Origin: Elusimicrobiaceae bacterium
GTDB lineage: Bacteria; Elusimicrobiota; Elusimicrobia; Elusimicrobiales; Elusimicrobiaceae
DNA: 64,000 bases
Assembly (NCBI GenBank): GCA_017475405.1
Contig: JAFVFN010000020.1
Span: forward strand, 1-64,000
Reading direction: 5' to 3'
The notes below the pieces were generated by a model. It had not been told where the DNA came from. It made no database searches and saw only the letters and a program-made list of their open reading frames with translations. The position numbers and the translations under genes are program-made. Of this stretch, positions 8,349 to 17,159 are shown in pieces. The first letter of the stretch is position 1. Each line of letters begins with the position of its first letter.

Positions 8349-9590
8349 ATGTTATCAAAAGTAAAAGTACAAGCAAAGACTGTTTCCGAGGCCATTACCA
8401 AGGGCCTCAATGAACTGCGCATGCGCCGCGATCAGGTCGATGTGACCGTCTTGGAACACCCCAAAAAAGGGTTTCTGGGATTTGGCTCCAAGCCGGCTGT
8501 GGTAGAAGTGCGTACCAAACCTTGGATTATTGATGAACTTGACAGTGAAATTTACATGGACGTACCGCAACGTCGTCGACGGGGCGGTCGGGGCCGCAAC
8601 GCACGGGGCAGAGGACGCTCCAATGCCCGACGCGCTGGCAGCCGCCGTTTTGAGTCCAAAACCACGGAACCCCGCACTGCGCGTGTACGTGCGCCCAAGG
8701 CCAACGAACCGCAATTATTACCCAGCGAGGCCATCCAACAGGCGGTCATACCGGATCATTTAAAAGCACCCCTGCAGGAAGCCAAAGACTACATGAACAA
8801 TGTGCTTTTGCATATGGGGGTCAAAGTAGAAAACCTCAACGTTTGGTGGGATGAAAAACAACAACGTATTTTGATTACGTTTGATTGTGATAAACCGGCC
8901 ATTGTCATCGGTAAAGAAGGTAAAACACTGGAAGCCCTGCAATACTTATGTACGCTGGCTGTTACGCGCAAATTTGATACGCCGTACTCCGTAGTAGCCG
9001 ATACGCAAAACTATTGGCGCAAAGCGGAAGATAAAATCAATGCCGACATTGAACGCGCTATTGATATGATTAAGCGAGGGTCAAGCGTATTTCGCTTCCG
9101 CCCGATGAGTGCGCAACTGCGCCGGTATATCCACCGCGCTGTGGAGGGAAACGAATATGTACAGACCGCTTCGGAAGGAGAAGGCAAATGGCGTAAAGTG
9201 ACCTTCCGTCCTACCCAAAAGGCCTTGGATGAAGCTAAGGCCGGTACCGCGCCTGCAGACTTTGTACCGGGCGTGATTGGCGAAGATGTCCCGCAACCGG
9301 AAACTGAACACACAGAAAGTGCCGCTTCGTCTTCTGAAGAAAATGTACAACCTCAAGAAGCGCCGGTGCAAGCACCGGAAACGGCAAATGTTCAGACAGA
9401 AACTCCGGTAACTGCTGCCGAGGCAACGGAACCTGCAGCTCAAACATCTGTTGTGCAGGATGAAACTCCAACACAGAAAATGGCCACGCAAACCATTGCC
9501 GCTACGGTAGCCTCTACCGTGGTAGAAACGCCGGAACATACGGTAGAAGAACATTCGGTCATTGTGACAACACATACCGAACAAAAATAA
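8349..9590 (+). CDS. jag: Jag/KhpB RNA-binding protein with an acidic C-terminal extension
   Basis: A 413-residue protein. A Jag N-terminal domain (residues 1-60, KKGFLGFGSKPAVVEV) is followed by an Arg/Gly-rich linker (about 72-110), a KH domain with the GKEGKTLEALQYL motif (about 140-210), and an R3H domain (about 210-285; RPMSAQLRRYIHRAVE). It ends with a long low-complexity tail rich in Glu, Thr, Ala and Pro (about 310-413) that is absent from typical Jag proteins of about 210-260 residues. KhpB/Jag proteins bind RNA and influence cell envelope synthesis. The gene is coupled to yidC, as is usual. Confidence 0.92.
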   Translation: MLSKVKVQAKTVSEAITKGLNELRMRRDQVDVTVLEHPKKGFLGFGSKPAVVEVRTKPWIIDELDSEIYMDVPQRRRRGGRGRNARGRGRSNARRAGSRRFESKTTEPRTARVRAPKANEPQLLPSEAIQQAVIPDHLKAPLQEAKDYMNNVLLHMGVKVENLNVWWDEKQQRILITFDCDKPAIVIGKEGKTLEALQYLCTLAVTRKFDTPYSVVADTQNYWRKAEDKINADIERAIDMIKRGSSVFRFRPMSAQLRRYIHRAVEGNEYVQTASEGEGKWRKVTFRPTQKALDEAKAGTAPADFVPGVIGEDVPQPETEHTESAASSSEENVQPQEAPVQAPETANVQTETPVTAAEATEPAAQTSVVQDETPTQKMATQTIAATVASTVVETPEHTVEEHSVIVTTHTEQK

Positions 9591-9608
9591 ACTAGTTATT
9601 AACGAATG

Positions 9609-9650
9609 TAAGCGGGGAAAGTCTAAACGAGGACTTGCCCCGCTTATGTT
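9609..9650 (+). terminator. Rho-independent terminator after jag
   Basis: TAAGCGGGG at 9609-9617 plus AAGTC at 9619-9623 pairs with GACTT at 9632-9636 and CCCCGCTTA at 9638-9646, followed by TGTTTTGG. Confidence 0.8.
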
Positions 9651-9675
9651 TTGGAGTGATTTACTATGTAGATAA

Positions 9676-10152
9676 TTAATCCAGTGGAAATAACGTGCTG
9701 CCAGTTGTGCCTATTTGAGGAGTACCGCCTCCTAATGATTTACAAATGGCCGCTCGTTCCTGTTTGATGCTATCCGTGTCTTCTTTAATATAATAGCAAA
9801 ATAAACGGTGCCTGCCGTCAACGTCTGGAGCAAATTGAGAAAACCAGAGAAATGGAACTAATTTATCTCCCGCTCCTACATCTAATCTGCCATCAATCAA
9901 TATGTAGTTATAATGTCGATCGGTCGGTCGTGTCACACTTAATTGATCCCAGCTGGTGGGAAATTCTCCGTTGGCCAAAATATATTCCTCAATAGCCGGT
10001 ACCGTAGACCTGATAGTAGTGAGGGCCTCCACTGCGCGTGATTTTTTTACTGCTTTTTGGTACTGGGGCAAAGCTACCGATGCCAAAATGCCTATAATCA
10101 GCACAACAACCAAAAGCTCAATGAGCGTAAATGCGTGTGAGTTTTGTTTCAT
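9676..10152 (-). CDS. type IV pilin-like protein
   Basis: A 158-residue prepilin: short leader MKQNSHA, then FTLIELLVVVLIIGILASVA with Glu at position +5 of the mature protein, followed by the PQYQKAVKKSR helix. The globular part carries two Cys (FCYYIK and AICKSLGG) near the C-terminus, a spacing found in the other pilins here (Cys before a -K-S-M/L-G-G- loop). It is divergent from the pilin at 10623 and lacks the T12 promoter. The start codon sits inside a hairpin. It is probably a major or minor pilin, or a pseudopilin. Confidence 0.9.
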   Translation of the reverse strand: MKQNSHAFTLIELLVVVLIIGILASVALPQYQKAVKKSRAVEALTTIRSTVPAIEEYILANGEFPTSWDQLSVTRPTDRHYNYILIDGRLDVGAGDKLVPFLWFSQFAPDVDGRHRLFCYYIKEDTDSIKQERAAICKSLGGGTPQIGTTGSTLFPLD

Positions 10153-10196
10153 AACTATTCTCCTTTCTTGATCGTTTCAATTTTCTGTTATGAAAC
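10146..10196 (-). promoter_or_regulatory. hairpin sequestering the pilin start codon
   Basis: GTTTCATAAC at 10146-10155, which holds the complement of the ATG, and GTTATGAAAC at 10187-10196 form a perfect 10-bp inverted repeat. In the mRNA the AUG is in the stem and the AAGGAG ribosome site is in the 31-nt loop. Confidence 0.55.
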
Positions 10197-10360
10197 TTAT
10201 AAATAACGGCTGCTATATCTGAGCCGAAAGGACTGACCCAAGAAATAACAGCCGTGGCTTGTCGCACATGCGACAAACACTCAACACAAAATAATTGGTT
10301 TGCAATTCCAACGATTTTGTGTTTAAAACGACTGCTTTCGGAGTCCTTTCCGCCTATTGT
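10197..10360 (-). promoter_or_regulatory. structured leader of the minus-strand pilin
   Basis: Several inverted repeats lie here. ACACAAAAT near 10283-10291 pairs with ATTTTGTGT near 10314-10322. GTCGC at 10261-10265 pairs with GCGAC at 10270-10274. CGGCTG near 10207-10212 pairs with CAGCCG near 10249-10254. A long-range GAAAGGACT / AGTCCTTTC pair lies near 10226 and 10342. It matches no riboswitch class I recognise. The remaining gap up to 10560 shows nothing further. Confidence 0.4.
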
Positions 10361-10560
10361 TATTAACAAGCGATTGTATTAATATACAGTTCCAAAAACA
10401 GACAAAATTGTATCCATATTATAGCATAAGTTTGATACAGTACAAAAATAAAAGTAAAAATTTCCTTATACCAATGCGGTAAAATATCAAACATTTCTAG
10501 TTGTTCATATGCTTTTAATGAATTATCTATGATCTCGTCTGTCGGAGCAAGAAATTTCGC

Positions 10561-10588
10561 TTGACGCGTTTTTTTTTTTTGATATTCT
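10561..10588 (+). promoter_or_regulatory. pilin promoter with a T12 spacer (copy 1)
   Basis: TTGACG (-35, 10561-10566), spacer CG-T12-GA (16 nt), then TATTCT (-10, 10583-10588), with TG just upstream forming an extended -10. The same layout recurs at 21431 and 42496. Confidence 0.7.
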
Positions 10589-10622
10589 CTCTTTATAATG
10601 TAAAACAAATAAGGAGAGGAAT

Positions 10623-11132
10623 ATGGTTCAACATAAACAAGCATTTACGCTCATAGAGCTCTTAGTAGTTGTGTTAATTATAGGAATTTTGGCATCGGTC
10701 GCTTTGCCGCAGTACCAAAAAGCAGTTATGAAAAGTCGTGTCAGTACCTTGCTTTCTGCTGTAAGTGCAATCTATGAAGCACAGCAAGTGTATTATTTGG
10801 CAAATGGCAAATATACCAATGTAATAGATGAATTGGATGTTGATTTGCCCTATGAAAAAACAACGTCTCCCGGTGGAAATAGTTGGGTAACGTGGAACAA
10901 TGGACAATATCGCATAGCGATAGAAACAAGTTTGGTGGCCGGGAGTGTTAGGGATACGGAAGGGAACTACATTTTACAATACCAAAAGGCATATTCTTTA
11001 GGGAGAATAATCTGTGCGGCCTTTAATGAGGTGGCTAATGAAATTTGTAGCAGTATGGGAGGGACGAAAACGAATGATAAGTGCCGTGCGGGGGATACGG
11101 GACAGACCTGTACTTTTTATGTAATTAGGTAG
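10623..11132 (+). CDS. type IV pilin-like protein
   Basis: A 169-residue prepilin with leader MVQHKQA, then FTLIELLVVVLIIGILASVA and PQYQKAVMKSR. The C-terminal part has Cys residues in IICAAF, EICSSMGG, DKCRAG and QTCTFYV, so two disulfides are possible. AAGGAGAGG precedes the ATG. Promoter, leader and the first 40 or so codons are nearly the same as in the pilin genes at 21492 and 42560, while the C-terminal domains differ. Confidence 0.92.
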   Translation: MVQHKQAFTLIELLVVVLIIGILASVALPQYQKAVMKSRVSTLLSAVSAIYEAQQVYYLANGKYTNVIDELDVDLPYEKTTSPGGNSWVTWNNGQYRIAIETSLVAGSVRDTEGNYILQYQKAYSLGRIICAAFNEVANEICSSMGGTKTNDKCRAGDTGQTCTFYVIR

Positions 11133-11206
11133 AAAATATTGTCGCACAATCCTCATAAATTGCTACAATTACTATATATCCTTTTATATAATTGTAGGAG
11201 CCGTTT

Positions 11207-12628
11207 ATGCCGACTGATTTAGATACCCGTATCCCGCCGCAGGCACTTGATGCCGAGATGGCCGTATTGGGTTCCATGCTTTTAGATAAAGACGCACTGA
11301 CCGATGCTGTGGAAATCCTGCGTCCCGAACATTTTTATAAAGAAGCACACCAGGTGATTTTTTCGGCCATTAAGGATTTGTCCGACCGTAACCAGGCCGT
11401 GGATATTATTACCCTGGTCGAAGAGCTCAAACGCCAAAAAGCGCTGACCAAAGTGGGGGGGGAAGTTTACCTTGCCCAACTAGAGGGTAAAGTTTCTACA
11501 GCGGCACACGCCAAGTACTACGCAGAAATCGTCTACAAAAAATTTGTCGTGCGCGATCTTATTAACACGGCTACGCGTCTGGTGCAGCGTTGCTACAAAG
11601 AAGAAGACGATGACCCGCAGACACTTATTGATACGGCAGCCGACCAGATTTATAAACTCAGTCAGCGTCAGAAACTCTCCGGGTTTGTCTCTTCCAAGGA
11701 CCTCGCCCCTGAGGTTATGGAAATGCTTGAAAAAGCATTCAAAAACAAAAATACCATTCAGGGGGTTCCCACGGGGCTTAGTGAGTTTGACCATAAAACG
11801 GGCGGACTTCGCAAATCAGATTTGATTATTTTAGGGGCACGTCCCAGTCAGGGTAAAACCGCACTGGCGCTTAATATTGCCCATCACGCGTGTGTGGAAT
11901 GTAATATCCCGGTGGCATTTTTCTCGTTAGAAATGGGACGCCATATTATTTACGAGCGTATGATCGGCGCAGCTGCCATGGCCGAGATCCATAAACTGCG
12001 CAGCGGATATTTTGAAAAGAGCAAATGGAAAGATTTGACCCGGGAAATGGGCCGACTGGCCAATGCTCCCTTGTATATTGACGATACGTCAGGTATCTCT
12101 ATTACCGAACTTCGCATGCGTGCGCGGCGGCTGGCCAGCGAGCTTAAAAAACAGGGCAAGGAGCTGGGGCTCATTGTCATTGACTATTTGCAGCTCATTC
12201 GCGGCGGGGAACGGCGCGTAGAAAGCCGCCAGCAGGAAGTGTCCGAGATTTCCCGTATGCTTAAAGATTTGGCCCGTACGTTGGACGTACCGGTACTCGC
12301 GCTGTCACAGTTAAGCCGTAAAAACGAAGATAAAACCCGTACGGACAATAAACCAATGCTTTCCGACTTGCGCGAATCAGGTTCTATTGAACAGGACGCC
12401 GACGTGGTGGCGCTGATTCACCGCGAAGCGTATTATAAACGTGATGACGAAACTCTCAAACGCAAAGCGACGCTGATTATCGCCAAACAGCGTAACGGAC
12501 CCGTGGGGGATATTGATTTGGCGTTCTTTGGCGAGTTTGCTCTCTTTACCAATCCGGCTCCCGAACCGACCGAGCAGGCGCCTGCCAATGCCATGGAAAT
12601 GGAAACCCATATGGAGATCCCCGAATAA
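11207..12628 (+). CDS. dnaB: replicative DNA helicase DnaB
   Basis: A 473-residue hexameric helicase that unwinds DNA at the replication fork. The N-terminal DnaB domain begins IPPQALDAEMAVLGSMLLD. After a linker, the RecA-like C-terminal domain (about 180-455) has Walker A GARPSQGKTALALN, Walker B in LIVIDYLQLI, and the downstream SRxLKxLARxLxVPVLALSQLSR signature with the Arg finger region after it. Length is typical, with no intein. It is followed directly by alr with overlapping stop and start codons. Confidence 0.97.
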   Translation: MPTDLDTRIPPQALDAEMAVLGSMLLDKDALTDAVEILRPEHFYKEAHQVIFSAIKDLSDRNQAVDIITLVEELKRQKALTKVGGEVYLAQLEGKVSTAAHAKYYAEIVYKKFVVRDLINTATRLVQRCYKEEDDDPQTLIDTAADQIYKLSQRQKLSGFVSSKDLAPEVMEMLEKAFKNKNTIQGVPTGLSEFDHKTGGLRKSDLIILGARPSQGKTALALNIAHHACVECNIPVAFFSLEMGRHIIYERMIGAAAMAEIHKLRSGYFEKSKWKDLTREMGRLANAPLYIDDTSGISITELRMRARRLASELKKQGKELGLIVIDYLQLIRGGERRVESRQQEVSEISRMLKDLARTLDVPVLALSQLSRKNEDKTRTDNKPMLSDLRESGSIEQDADVVALIHREAYYKRDDETLKRKATLIIAKQRNGPVGDIDLAFFGEFALFTNPAPEPTEQAPANAMEMETHMEIPE

Positions 12629-13731
12629 TGACTCCGATTTTACGCCCGACCGTAGCCGAAATCGACCTGACCAAACTGACCCGCAATTTGCGCAAAGTAC
12701 GCAGTCAGGTGGGAGAGACTGTGGAGCTCCTGGCCATTTTAAAGGCCAATGCCTACGGACACGGGGCCGAAGTGTTGGGACGTTTTATTGAAGAGCAGCA
12801 TCTGGCTCAATGGCTGGGAGTCGCCTCGGTAGAAGAGGGGATGGTGCTTCGCCAGGCCGGACTGCAGATTCCGATTTTGGTACTGGGCAGTATTTATCCG
12901 TTTGAAGCTTTTGAGTACGCCATTAAGTATAATTTGGCCGTAACCATTGCCAGTTTGGCAGCCGCTCAGGCTGCCTGCAGTGCTGCTGAAAAAATGAACC
13001 AAAAAATCATGTGTCACGTCAAACAGGACACCGGCATGGGACGTATCGGTACTCGTCGCGGAGCGGTCATCAAAGTGTTGGAGTACCTGCATCAGCATCC
13101 CTGGGCGATCTTAGACGGGTTGTATTCTCATTTATCCAGTGTGCAGACCGATCCGGATTATACCCAGGAACAAATCGGTTATCTGCGTGATACCTTAACC
13201 AATTTACAGCTTCGCAATATCCCGCTCAAACACATCCATTTGGCGGCTTCTGCGGCATTAACAGCGCGTCCCGATATCCATTATACGCTTGTACGCCCCG
13301 GACACAGTATTTACGGACTGGAGAGCGGATATGAGCCGATTTTGACGTTAAAAACCCGTATCGTCTATGTTAAAGAAGTAGCGGCCGGCGCCAGTATCAG
13401 TTATAACCGCAGTTTTCGCAGCAAAGAACCCATGCGCGTGGCTACGTTGCCGCTCGGGTACGGAGACGGATATATGCGCGCCCTGTCCAATAAGGCCGAA
13501 GTACTGATCGGCGGGAAACGGTGCCGGGTGCTGGGCAATATCACCATGGATATGCTGATGGTGGATATATCCCGGGTGCCGCAGGCCGGTATCGGAGATG
13601 AGGTAGTCGTGGTGGGCCGTCAGGGTGATGAAGAGATTACGCTGAGCGAACTGGCTGATTTGGCCGGTACCATTGATTATGAAATTTGCACGCAGCTTAA
13701 CGCGCGTGTACCGAGGATTTATAAGAAATAG
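12628..13731 (+). CDS. alr: alanine racemase
   Basis: A 367-residue PLP enzyme that makes D-alanine for peptidoglycan. The PLP lysine is in LLAILKANAYGHG (about residue 37), and the second catalytic Tyr is in ASISYNRSF of the C-terminal beta domain (about residue 255). The GYGDGYMRALSN segment typical of the family follows. It overlaps dnaB by one nucleotide (TAATG), so the pair is translationally coupled. Confidence 0.96.
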   Translation: MTPILRPTVAEIDLTKLTRNLRKVRSQVGETVELLAILKANAYGHGAEVLGRFIEEQHLAQWLGVASVEEGMVLRQAGLQIPILVLGSIYPFEAFEYAIKYNLAVTIASLAAAQAACSAAEKMNQKIMCHVKQDTGMGRIGTRRGAVIKVLEYLHQHPWAILDGLYSHLSSVQTDPDYTQEQIGYLRDTLTNLQLRNIPLKHIHLAASAALTARPDIHYTLVRPGHSIYGLESGYEPILTLKTRIVYVKEVAAGASISYNRSFRSKEPMRVATLPLGYGDGYMRALSNKAEVLIGGKRCRVLGNITMDMLMVDISRVPQAGIGDEVVVVGRQGDEEITLSELADLAGTIDYEICTQLNARVPRIYKK

Positions 13732-13734
13732 CAT

Positions 13735-14565
13735 ATGACTAACAAGCATCAATCTTCCCGATTAACAAGTCAGCATAAAAAATCCCAAGGGGTTGTCGGT
13801 ATTTTTGGAGCCAAAGCACATATACACGATACATCAGTTGGGAAAGTATCTGATTTGGTATTAAAACGTCTTCAAGCGGACTTTCCGCACTTATCGTTTC
13901 GTTATAGAACCCATATTGACAAAGCTGAAATAAATCAGGCCTTGCAAAGGATGGATCAGAAATTGGGGAACACTTTGTTTGTGGCCGATTCAAATATTAA
14001 ACCTGACGGCGGGATTATAGAAGTAAAAGATCGACAGAATACATGGAGAGTTGTATTAATTTCGGAAGCCAAATTTCAGGGCAAAGACATTGAAAATATC
14101 CAAAACGGAAAATTGGTCGGTAAAAATAGTAATAAAGATTTAATGTTAGCTGGCAATGCAATAGAAAGAGCCCATAAAAATATAGCCGAATTTGCCAACT
14201 ATATGTTAGGTGAGTCTTATTTCCCATATGTATTATTTTTAGAGGGCTCTAATTTCTTAACACGTACTATAACAGTCAAAAGACCGGACGGTCGAAAGGT
14301 GACCCTTGATTACACTTCTGGTTTTTTGAACAGACTAGATAGATTGACAGCGGCAAATTACGGGATGTCTATCAATACAAACTTATGTGAAAATAAGTTT
14401 ATTAAGAATCAGGGTAGAATGATTATGTTGCAGGCGGCTTCTATTTTTACCCCGGGCAATGGAAAACGTTGGAAAGAAACCGAAATGTTTCGTATTATGT
14501 TGGATATCGCTAAAACTTCTGTACGAGTGTTAGGAAATGACTTGTTAAGCACAGTTACAAAATAA
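13735..14565 (+). CDS. EcoRI-type type II restriction endonuclease
   Basis: A 276-residue protein colinear with R.EcoRI (277 residues) over its whole length, as I recall that sequence. It begins MTNKHQSSRLTSQHKKSQGV. The catalytic residues are the Asp of IKPDGGIIEVKD and the Glu and Lys of SEAKFQGKD, matching D91, E111 and K113. The base-contact segment AGNAIERAHKN is conserved, so the expected target is GAATTC. It starts 4 nt after alr and is followed by its methyltransferase. Base composition is lower in GC than the flanking housekeeping genes, indicating horizontal gain. Confidence 0.96.
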   Translation: MTNKHQSSRLTSQHKKSQGVVGIFGAKAHIHDTSVGKVSDLVLKRLQADFPHLSFRYRTHIDKAEINQALQRMDQKLGNTLFVADSNIKPDGGIIEVKDRQNTWRVVLISEAKFQGKDIENIQNGKLVGKNSNKDLMLAGNAIERAHKNIAEFANYMLGESYFPYVLFLEGSNFLTRTITVKRPDGRKVTLDYTSGFLNRLDRLTAANYGMSINTNLCENKFIKNQGRMIMLQAASIFTPGNGKRWKETEMFRIMLDIAKTSVRVLGNDLLSTVTK

Positions 14566-14582
14566 CTATAGCAGTGATTACT

Positions 14583-15578
14583 ATGACTAGAAAAGTAAAG
14601 CATTCATTACTAGATAATGCGAAAATAAATAAAAACGACGAGTTCTATACGCAGCTTTGTGATATAGAAAGAGAACTGCAACATTATACGGGCCATTTTG
14701 AGAACAAAGTGGTATTTTGTAACTGTGACGATGTGCGGATCAGTAATTTCTTTAAGTATTTTGTGCAGCATTTTAAAGAGTTAAAATTAAAAAAGGTAAT
14801 TGGTGCTTGCTATAAGAAATCAGCTGATACGTTGCAACACGGCGCAACAAACCAAGCCGGCGGATTTTATTATGAATACACGGGGGTGGAGAACCCACAG
14901 CCCACTCTTAAAGAAGTAATTTGTTTTAAGGGAGACGGGGATTTTCGAAGTGAGGAGAGTATGGCACTGCTTAAACAATCCGATGTAGTGGTTTCTAATC
15001 CTCCGTTTTCGTTGTTTCGAGAATATGTCGGACAACTCGTTCAATACAATAAAAAGTTTTTAATTATCGGTAATATTAATGCAATCACGTATAAGGAAAT
15101 TTTTAATTTAATTAAAGAAAACAAGGTTTGGCTCGGAATCAATTTAGGACGCGGAATATCCGGGTTCATTGTGCCCGAACATTACGAGTTATATGGTACG
15201 GAAACCGCCATTAATGCGTCAGGCGAAAGGATTGTATCTACCAACAATTGTTTATGGTTAACCAATTTGGATAATGCGCGTCGTCATGAAAATATGGCAT
15301 TAACCAAAAGATATATGGGAAACGAAATGCAGTATGCCCGTTATGATAATTATCAGGGTATTAATGTCAATAATACCAAAGATATTCCTCTGGATTATCC
15401 GGGAGCAATGGGGGTACCTATTACGTTTTTACATAAATTTAATCCCAATCAGTTTGAAATTATTCAATTTAGAAAGGGCGATGACGGCAAAGATTTATCC
15501 ATCAACGGTAAATGTCCTTATTTTAGGATACTGATTCGTCATAAACAGGCGGACTTTCGGGGGAACCTTTCTTTGTAA
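14583..15578 (+). CDS. EcoRI-type adenine-N6 DNA methyltransferase
   Basis: A 331-residue protein colinear with M.EcoRI. It shares DEFYTQLCDIERELQ near the start, the CNCDD segment, the catalytic NPPF motif in VVSNPPFSLFREY, and the segment from SGFIVPEHYELYGTE to DLSINGKCPYFRIL. It should protect GAATTC by methylating adenine. An in-frame GTG at 14574 gives a longer frame, but the ATG at 14583 aligns exactly with the M.EcoRI start. No control (C) protein gene is present, as in the EcoRI system itself. Restriction and methylase genes lie 17 nt apart. Confidence 0.96.
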   Translation: MTRKVKHSLLDNAKINKNDEFYTQLCDIERELQHYTGHFENKVVFCNCDDVRISNFFKYFVQHFKELKLKKVIGACYKKSADTLQHGATNQAGGFYYEYTGVENPQPTLKEVICFKGDGDFRSEESMALLKQSDVVVSNPPFSLFREYVGQLVQYNKKFLIIGNINAITYKEIFNLIKENKVWLGINLGRGISGFIVPEHYELYGTETAINASGERIVSTNNCLWLTNLDNARRHENMALTKRYMGNEMQYARYDNYQGINVNNTKDIPLDYPGAMGVPITFLHKFNPNQFEIIQFRKGDDGKDLSINGKCPYFRILIRHKQADFRGNLSL

Positions 15579-15599
15579 TACACAAAGGAATTTTGAAAC

Positions 15600-16376
15600 A
15601 TGTTTACATCCATTGGCAAATATATGTTGTATCTGTTCACGGAGATCGGCGGTAGTGCCAAGATGCTGCGCTCGTGCCTGTTCTGGCTGATGCGTTCTCG
15701 TTTTGAATGGGCGCAGGCCGTAGAGCAGAGCGTAAATATCGGCGTTGATTCGTTTGGAGTAACGGCACTGACCAGTTTGTTTACAGGGATGGTGCTTGCG
15801 TTGCAGGCCGGTAACACGATCGGTAACATTTTTGGCGACCCGATTTTTGTAGGAACGATTGTAACGTTCTCCTTGATCCGCGAGTTGGGCCCGGTGCTGA
15901 CCAGTGTGGTCGTATCGGGACGTGCCGGAGCTGCCGTCACGGCACAAATCGGTACCATGGCCGTTACGGAACAGATTGACGCACTCTACACGCTGGGGAC
16001 CAATCCGATTCGTTATTTGGTGATCCCTCGCATGGTCGGGTTTGTATTTACGCTTCCTGTTTTGACATTATTTTCCAATCTGTTCGGGATCGTGGGCGGT
16101 TATTTGGTATCCGTGTATGCACTGCACGTACCCGGGGAAGTCTATTTGACCGATATTACGTCGTATATGGGCGTGCGTGATTTTATGCACGGGTTTATTA
16201 AAACGTTTGCCTTTGCGTTTATGATCGGTACGGTATGCTGCTACAAGGGGATCAGCACCCGCGGCGGTGCCGAGGGGGTGGGTAAATCCACGACCGGTGC
16301 TGTGGTAACGACCATTGTACTGATTTTGGTGCTGGATTACTTTTTAACAGCCATTTTGACGGCGTTTGGGATTTAA
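15600..16376 (+). CDS. mlaE: MlaE-family lipid transporter permease
   Basis: A 258-residue inner-membrane protein of the MlaE/YrbE family with about five to six membrane helices. Typical segments are FTGMVLALQ near residue 60, the helix with GPVLTSVVVSGRAGAAVTAQIGTM (the conserved cytoplasmic coupling region), and ITSYMGVRDFMHGFIKTFAFAF. With MlaF and MlaD it forms the ABC complex that moves phospholipid between inner and outer membranes. It opens the mla set directly after the restriction-modification pair. Confidence 0.94.
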   Translation: MFTSIGKYMLYLFTEIGGSAKMLRSCLFWLMRSRFEWAQAVEQSVNIGVDSFGVTALTSLFTGMVLALQAGNTIGNIFGDPIFVGTIVTFSLIRELGPVLTSVVVSGRAGAAVTAQIGTMAVTEQIDALYTLGTNPIRYLVIPRMVGFVFTLPVLTLFSNLFGIVGGYLVSVYALHVPGEVYLTDITSYMGVRDFMHGFIKTFAFAFMIGTVCCYKGISTRGGAEGVGKSTTGAVVTTIVLILVLDYFLTAILTAFGI

Positions 16377-16377
16377 T

Positions 16378-17142
16378 ATGATTGAAATTGTCCATTTAAA
16401 AAAATCGTTTGGTGAAAAACAGGTTTTAAAAGATGTCAGCCTTAACATCCCCAAGGGTAAAACGACCTGTATTTTAGGCGGATCGGGCAGCGGCAAGAGT
16501 ACACTGATTAAGTGTTTAATCGGACTGTTGGAAGCAACCAGCGGACAGATTTTGGTAGACGGGCGCGATATTACGAAGATTAAAAGCGAGGTCAAACTGG
16601 CGGCTGTGCGCCGTCGGTTTGGGTATTTGTTCCAGGAAGGAGCGTTGTTTGACTCCATGACAGTGGGGGAAAACGTTACGTTTGGCCTTAAATATTTGAC
16701 GGACGCGCCGAGTTCGGATTATCCGCGCATTATCCGGGAAAAACTCGCTTTGGTGGGACTCAAAGAAGACGTAGCCAAGTTAAACCCCAGTGAGCTCTCC
16801 GGCGGTATGAAAAAACGCGTGTCACTCGCACGGGTGCTTGCCGTAGAGCCGGAAGTCATTTTGTATGACGAGCCCACCACCGGACTGGATCCGATTATGT
16901 CGGATATTATCAGTGACCTGATTATTGAGCTTAAGGCCAAGCTCGGGGTAACCTCGGTGGTTATTACGCATGACATGCATTCGGCGTTTAAGATTGCCGA
17001 CTATATCGCTTTTTTGTACGAAGGGAATATTTTACTCTACGGTACGCCGCAGGATTTTCGAAACACGGATAATCCGTATGTCAAACAGTTTGTAACGGGG
17101 TCAAGTAAAGGACCCATCCATATGAAATTACGGGCTGAATAA
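16378..17142 (+). CDS. mlaF: MlaF-family ABC transporter ATPase
   Basis: A 254-residue ATPase with Walker A GGSGSGKST, Q-loop in FQEGALFDSMTVGEN, signature LSGGMKKRV, Walker B VILYDEPTTGLDP and the H-loop His in VITHDMHS. The GxMKKRVxLAR form is characteristic of the MlaF/Mkl group. The start is taken as the ATG at 16378, 1 nt after the mlaE stop; the longer frame from 16366 would overlap mlaE. It powers lipid transport by MlaE and MlaD. Confidence 0.95.
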   Translation: MIEIVHLKKSFGEKQVLKDVSLNIPKGKTTCILGGSGSGKSTLIKCLIGLLEATSGQILVDGRDITKIKSEVKLAAVRRRFGYLFQEGALFDSMTVGENVTFGLKYLTDAPSSDYPRIIREKLALVGLKEDVAKLNPSELSGGMKKRVSLARVLAVEPEVILYDEPTTGLDPIMSDIISDLIIELKAKLGVTSVVITHDMHSAFKIADYIAFLYEGNILLYGTPQDFRNTDNPYVKQFVTGSSKGPIHMKLRAE

Positions 17143-17159
17143 CGATTTAAAGGAGAATT

